From Micromonospora sp. MH99 (GTDB lineage: Bacteria > Actinomycetota > Actinomycetes > Mycobacteriales > Micromonosporaceae): 64,000 nucleotides of DNA. The stretch is taken from NCBI RefSeq assembly GCF_021442385.1, contig NZ_MUZA01000013.1, positions 1 to 64,000 of the forward strand. The letters run 5' to 3'. Below the pieces are notes generated by a model. That model ran no database searches and was not told the DNA's origin. It was given only the letters and a program-made list of their open reading frames with translations. Both the position numbers and the translations under genes were made by a program. Shown one piece after another: positions 60,336 through 64,000 of this stretch (position 1 is the first letter of the stretch; the number at the start of each line of letters is the position of its first letter).

Positions 60336-61079
60336 CTAAAGATCCCGGAGCCGATCCTCTAGCGGCGTGAGACCCTCCTCGTTGAACATCGCTTCTTGAA
60401 CGTCCTGGCCAATGACTGGAACGGCGTCGAGATTTGGAGGTTCAACGGCAGCTAGGTGGGTTCCTACCTCGTACCTAAGGTCGTGAGCACTCTTCTTAGT
60501 GGCCGGACGCTTCGCTGCCCACGCTCGTCCAGGGTGGAGCATGTCCCACGAAGATCGGGCTTGCCCCCCTCGCCCTTTGCCGGGGTCATGGTTCCCGAAA
60601 CCATCAATCAGTACGTTCCAGACAGGCCGGTAGTGCGCGATCAGCAGTGCCTCCGCGAGTGGAACCCAGATATCGTCCGCAACGAGGTAGCGGCATAGGA
60701 AATCCGCAAGATGTAGGCCTGGCTGGCCCTGCTCGTCGCTGTACACCTCGGCGAGCTGTACCGACTTAGCGTGCTCCTTGAGGCGATTGAACAGTGCGGG
60801 CTGTCTAGTTGTGCTTCGCAGGCCCAGCGCTCCCTGTCGGGCACCGGGCGCGCTCGCACGCCCAACGTATATTGGAATCTCTCCCGGCTCATGCCTGGGC
60901 GGAGCGATCGATCGGTAGAGGTCCAAATCGCCGACGTAGTAGATGGCGTACAGACCGGCACCGGGGAACGCTACTTTCGGCGGCAGTGGCGCTAACGGCC
61001 GCGCAAGCAGAGCTCGCTCCACACTCTTACCCAGCTCCACACGGTCGAGCGGGTTGTAAGGCTTCGTGTGCTCAGGCAT
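60336..61079 (-). CDS. Eco29kI-family GIY-YIG restriction endonuclease
   Basis: 247 aa. GLYAIYYVG at 42-50 and IPIYVGRA at 68-75 form the GIY-YIG core; Arg99 and His103 (FNRLKEHAKS) and Glu143 with Asn155 (LAEALLIAHYRPVWN) match the Eco29kI catalytic set of Tyr, Tyr, Arg, His, Glu, Asn. FGNHDPGKGRGGQARSSWD is the family's DNA-contact region. Lower GC than neighbours. It cuts unmodified DNA, with the 58349 methyltransferase as protector; the recognition site is predicted, not seen. Confidence 0.9.
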   Translation of the reverse strand: MPEHTKPYNPLDRVELGKSVERALLARPLAPLPPKVAFPGAGLYAIYYVGDLDLYRSIAPPRHEPGEIPIYVGRASAPGARQGALGLRSTTRQPALFNRLKEHAKSVQLAEVYSDEQGQPGLHLADFLCRYLVADDIWVPLAEALLIAHYRPVWNVLIDGFGNHDPGKGRGGQARSSWDMLHPGRAWAAKRPATKKSAHDLRYEVGTHLAAVEPPNLDAVPVIGQDVQEAMFNEEGLTPLEDRLRDL

Positions 61080-61253
61080 AGACGTGAGGCTAGCGCCTCA
61101 TGATCGTCCCGCATAGTGCCAGGCCGCAAGAGCAGCTTGATTCGAAGAGCGTGATGCTCATCGGTCAATCAGGAATCGCGGATGCACGGCACAACTAACC
61201 AGCTTATGGCCGTCACGCACGCCTGTGGGCCTACGACACGTTCACTGCGACGT

Positions 61254-62530
61254 TCGAGACCGTGGACCTGTTCAACGAGGGCGTCGACCTGCCGATGGTC
61301 GACACGATCCTTATGCTGCGGCCGACCGAGAGCGCCACGATCTTCCTGCAACAGCTCGGCCGTGGCCTGCGCCTCGACGACGACAAGCCCTGCCTGACGG
61401 TGCTCGACTTCATCGGCGGGCAGCACGCCAACTTCCGCTTCGACCTGCGGTGGCGTGCCCTGACCGGGGTGAGTCGGCGGGCCATCACCGAGGCGGTCCG
61501 CGACGACTTCCCGAGCCTGCCCAGCGGATGCCACGTGGAGCTGGACCGCGTGGCGAAGGAGGTGGTGCTCGCCAACCTGAAGAGTGCGCTGCCCACCTCG
61601 AAGGCCGGTCTGGTGGCCGAGCTGCGGCAGCTCGGAGACGTCAGGCTGGCCACCTTCCTGCGCGAGACCGGCCTGGAGATCGAGGATGTCTATCGCTCGG
61701 CCAGCATCGGCGGCTGGGCCGGTCTGCGCCGACTCGCCGGCATCGAGACGGCCGCGCCGGGCGAGGACGACCGGGAGTTGGGCCGGGCCATCGGCCGCAT
61801 GCTGCACACCGACGACACCGACCGGCTGGAGCTGCTGACCCGGGTCGCGGCGGGACCGCCCGCGCCAGGTCAGCAGGTGTACGCGGGGAGCAGTCGACTG
61901 CTGGACATGTTGCACTTCAGCCTCTGGGGGCCGAACGCCCCTCTCGCCACGCGTGACGAGCGGCTGGCGCGATTGTGGAAGGAGCCCGCGCGCTGCACCG
62001 AGCTGCGCCAGGTCGCCGAGGTGCTGCGCGACCGGATCCACCGGGTCACGCCCACTGCTGCCCCGGGTGCCATGCCGCTGCGGGTGCACGCCCGGTACAG
62101 CCGCAACGAGGCGTGTGCCGCGTTCGGGATGACCAACCCGGGCTCACTGCGCGAGGGGGTGAAGTGGTTGCCCGACGCCCAGGCCGACCTGTTCTTCGTC
62201 ACCCTGGTCAAGTCGGAGGCGCACTACTCCCCCACCACCATGTACGCCGACCGGGCCATCACCGACACGCTGTTCCAGTGGGAGTCGCAGAGCACCACCT
62301 CGGCGGCCTCGGCGACCGGTCAGCGCTACACGTCAGGTGGTTCGACCGTGCACTTGTTCGTCCGGGAGACCCGAATCGCCGACCGCGATCTGGGCGCGCC
62401 GCCGTACCTCTACGCCGGCACCATGACGTACGAGTCGCACACCGGCGACCGGCCGATGCGGATCCTCTGGCGGCTCGACCACGCCCTACCCGCCGACGTC
62501 TACGCCACCGCCCGCACCATCGCCGCCTAG
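61254..62530 (+). pseudogene. 5'-truncated DEAD/DEAH helicase with DUF3427, copy 2
   Basis: An uninterrupted frame of ~424 codons starts abruptly at VDLFNEGVDLPMVDT, inside helicase domain 2, and goes through motif VI IFLQQLGRGLRLDDD, LTVLDFIGGQHANFRFDLRW and the complete DUF3427 end (RILWRLDHALPADVYATAR). The ATPase half is missing, so it cannot be a helicase. A GTG at 61262 could still give a 422-aa protein. Upstream bases 61080-61253 are unrelated. Copy 1 at 40938 is more decayed. Confidence 0.85.
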
Positions 62531-62583
62531 GGCTGTTAGGGCGTCGGGGAATAGTCGTGTCGAATCCTGCCGTCGCAGTGCCA

Positions 62584-64000
62584 CTAGCCCGGCTGGTCGA
62601 CGGCGCGGGCGTGTCGTCCACTGTTCGGCCGCTCGTCGCCGTGCCCCGGCCACCACGCCTTGTGCCCGATCAGAGCGGTCAGCGCGGGAACGAAGAACAT
62701 CGACATCACGAACGCCGACAGCACGATGCCGATCGCCACCGCGAAGCCCATCTGCTGCAGGAACGAGATCGGCGCGAGCAGCAGCACCGCGAACGTCCCG
62801 GCCAGGATCAGTCCGGCTGCCGCGACCGTCGGGCCGGCGTGCTGCACGCCGATGGCGGCTGCCTCATGTGGCTCGTTGCCTTCCCGCGCTTCCTCGCGTA
62901 GTCGGGCGATCATCAGGATGTTGTAGTCGGTCCCGATGGCCACGACGAAGAGGTAGAGGATGATCGGCAACTGGAAGGTGACACCTGGCTCGCCTTGCAG
63001 CCCTTGGAAGAGGTAGACGGTGGCGCCCAGCGTGGCGGCGAAGTTGAGCAGCACCGCGATCACGAGGTAGATCGGCGCGACCAGGCTGCGCAGCAGCAGC
63101 GCGAGGATGAGCGCGATCAGGCCGGCAGCTACCGGCAGGATCACCGACAGGTCGCGGTTGTTCGCCGAGTTGATGTCCGCGAAGATCGCGGTGGTCCCGC
63201 CGACCAGCGCCCGGGTGCCGGGCGGGGCCGCCGTGTGCACGGCGCCGCGCAGGTCTTCGCGGACGAGGGTGATCGCCTTGTTGGAGACCGGGTTCTCGTT
63301 GAGCAGCAGGTTGACCCGGGCCACACTCGGGTCGGTACTGCGCTCCGGGGGCTGTGCCTGACCGACACCCGGGGCTTTCGCTACGGCTGCAGCAAAGTCG
63401 TTGACCTGTTGCTCGGTCAGCGGCGACCGGTTGGTGGTGGTCAGGTAGACCTCGGTCGGGGCGAGCGCACCGGCGGCGAACCCGCGCTGGAGGTCCTGCG
63501 CGGCCTTCGCCGACTCGGTGTCCTGTGGGAAGCCGGCGCTGAAGTCGTAGTCGGCCTTGTAGCTCAGCACGCCTGCGGCGAGCGCGACCAGGATGACGCC
63601 GGAGATCGCCGCGACGAGTGCCGGCCGGCGCCCGACTGTGGTGCCGAGCCGGTGGGACAGGGTGGCCTTGGGCGTACGCTGCCACGCCTTCGACGGCCAG
63701 AAGACGTACCGGCCGAGCAGGGAGACGACTGCGGGGACGAGGGTGAGCGAGGTGACAAGCATGACGCCGACCGCGATGGCGAGTGCCGGGCCGAGCGAGC
63801 CGAAGAAGCCCAGGGAGGCGAGGAGCAGCACGAGGAACGCGACGATTACCGCTCCGGCGGCCGAGGTGATGACCTCGCCGACCCGCTGGACGGTGACGAT
63901 CATCGCGGTGCGCTTGTCGTCGCCGGCGCGCAGTCGCTCCCGGTAGCGGAAGAGCAGAAACAGGATGTAGTCGGTACCGATGCCGAACAGCACAATCAGC
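62584..64000 (-). CDS. MMPL/RND-family transporter, C-terminal part (runs off window)
   Basis: The frame is open to the window edge, so the N-terminus lies outside. The visible ~470 residues contain the end of the first membrane block (VLFGIGTDYILFLLFRYRER, VIVAFLVLLLASLGFFGSLG), an outer domain (residues with VYLTTTNRSPLTEQQVNDFA) and the second block with FVVAIGTDYNILMIARLREE, the family's G-T/I-D-Y motif. Mycobacterial MMPL proteins export lipids; actinomycete members often export natural products. Substrate unknown. Confidence 0.9.
   Translation of the reverse strand, partial: LIVLFGIGTDYILFLLFRYRERLRAGDDKRTAMIVTVQRVGEVITSAAGAVIVAFLVLLLASLGFFGSLGPALAIAVGVMLVTSLTLVPAVVSLLGRYVFWPSKAWQRTPKATLSHRLGTTVGRRPALVAAISGVILVALAAGVLSYKADYDFSAGFPQDTESAKAAQDLQRGFAAGALAPTEVYLTTTNRSPLTEQQVNDFAAAVAKAPGVGQAQPPERSTDPSVARVNLLLNENPVSNKAITLVREDLRGAVHTAAPPGTRALVGGTTAIFADINSANNRDLSVILPVAAGLIALILALLLRSLVAPIYLVIAVLLNFAATLGATVYLFQGLQGEPGVTFQLPIILYLFVVAIGTDYNILMIARLREEAREGNEPHEAAAIGVQHAGPTVAAAGLILAGTFAVLLLAPISFLQQMGFAVAIGIVLSAFVMSMFFVPALTALIGHKAWWPGHGDERPNSGRHARAVDQPG

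Noticed and set aside
1..64000. CRISPR arrays, tRNA/rRNA genes, integrases and transposases
   Set aside because: I looked for regularly spaced repeats, tRNA T-loop patterns and recombinase motifs and found none; the excisionase-like HTH at 10213 lacks any phage context.

Overview
The window is high-GC actinomycete DNA with the codon use, GTG starts and gene families of Micromonosporaceae; Micromonospora or a close relative is the best guess. Supporting signs are Micromonospora-style secreted CBM3/FnIII and I36-type proteins, a DUF6082/DUF6879 set, a zinc-ribbon HTH/TPR regulator beside a phosphotransferase, and an intergenic inverted repeat with the core GATCTTGCACTT. No tRNA, rRNA, integrase, transposase or CRISPR array was seen.

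Left part (1-13.7 kb): ordinary accessory metabolism. There is a LysR tail, two aldo/keto reductases, an SDR with a divergent XRE regulator, a GNAT enzyme, a DrrAB-type ABC exporter, a 1,101-aa AAA regulator divergent from an excisionase-like HTH/DUF4180 pair, an OGG-fold protein, a Tat-type beta-propeller protein and a GIY-YIG protein.

Decay zone (13.7-16.9 kb): broken or duplicated genes. It holds a copy of the 5' end of the CBM3 gene found intact at 49.6 kb, a secreted repeat protein with about four frameshifts, a frameshifted second copy of the GIY-YIG gene, a frameshifted GntR gene and an HhH-GPD fragment. Next comes a low-GC HEPN/NB-ARC STAND NTPase (16.9-19.5 kb) and the truncated start of a P-loop ATPase gene.

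Defence cassette (20.2-40.2 kb): Vsr endonuclease, MORC/MutL-like ATPase, C5 methyltransferase fused to a MutY/TDG-like glycosylase (opposite strand), a second MORC-like ATPase, Z1 helicase, DUF4420 PD-(D/E)XK nuclease, AIPR protein, a sigma-region-4/alpha-CTD-like protein, and a convergent 1,885-aa SF1 helicase-DUF559 nuclease. The last two share a C-terminal domain of about 130 residues. The core resembles restriction neighbourhoods already predicted around MutL/MORC ATPases. The glycosylase fusion, the duplicated ATPase and the shared-domain pair look like the new parts. A conserved 56-57 nt element with two predicted hairpins lies on each side of this cassette and again before the DUF262 gene.

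Second accessory stretch (40.8-49 kb): a mosaic of gene fragments (secreted protein tail, DUF3427 helicase), a small membrane protein, a DUF262/HNH protein (GmrSD/SspE-like), and an S-4TM putative pore-forming effector divergent from a kinase-fold membrane protein. From 49 to 57 kb lie secreted proteins, DUF6082/DUF6879, an unusual globin pair, a flavoprotein, and the regulator/phosphotransferase pair.

Third defence block (57-61 kb): a DarG-like macrodomain, Vsr with an N-terminal extension, a C5 methyltransferase, a DUF4259 protein and an Eco29kI-family GIY-YIG restriction enzyme, forming a probable type II restriction-modification system. A second 5'-truncated DUF3427 helicase fragment and the C-terminal part of an MMPL transporter close the window.
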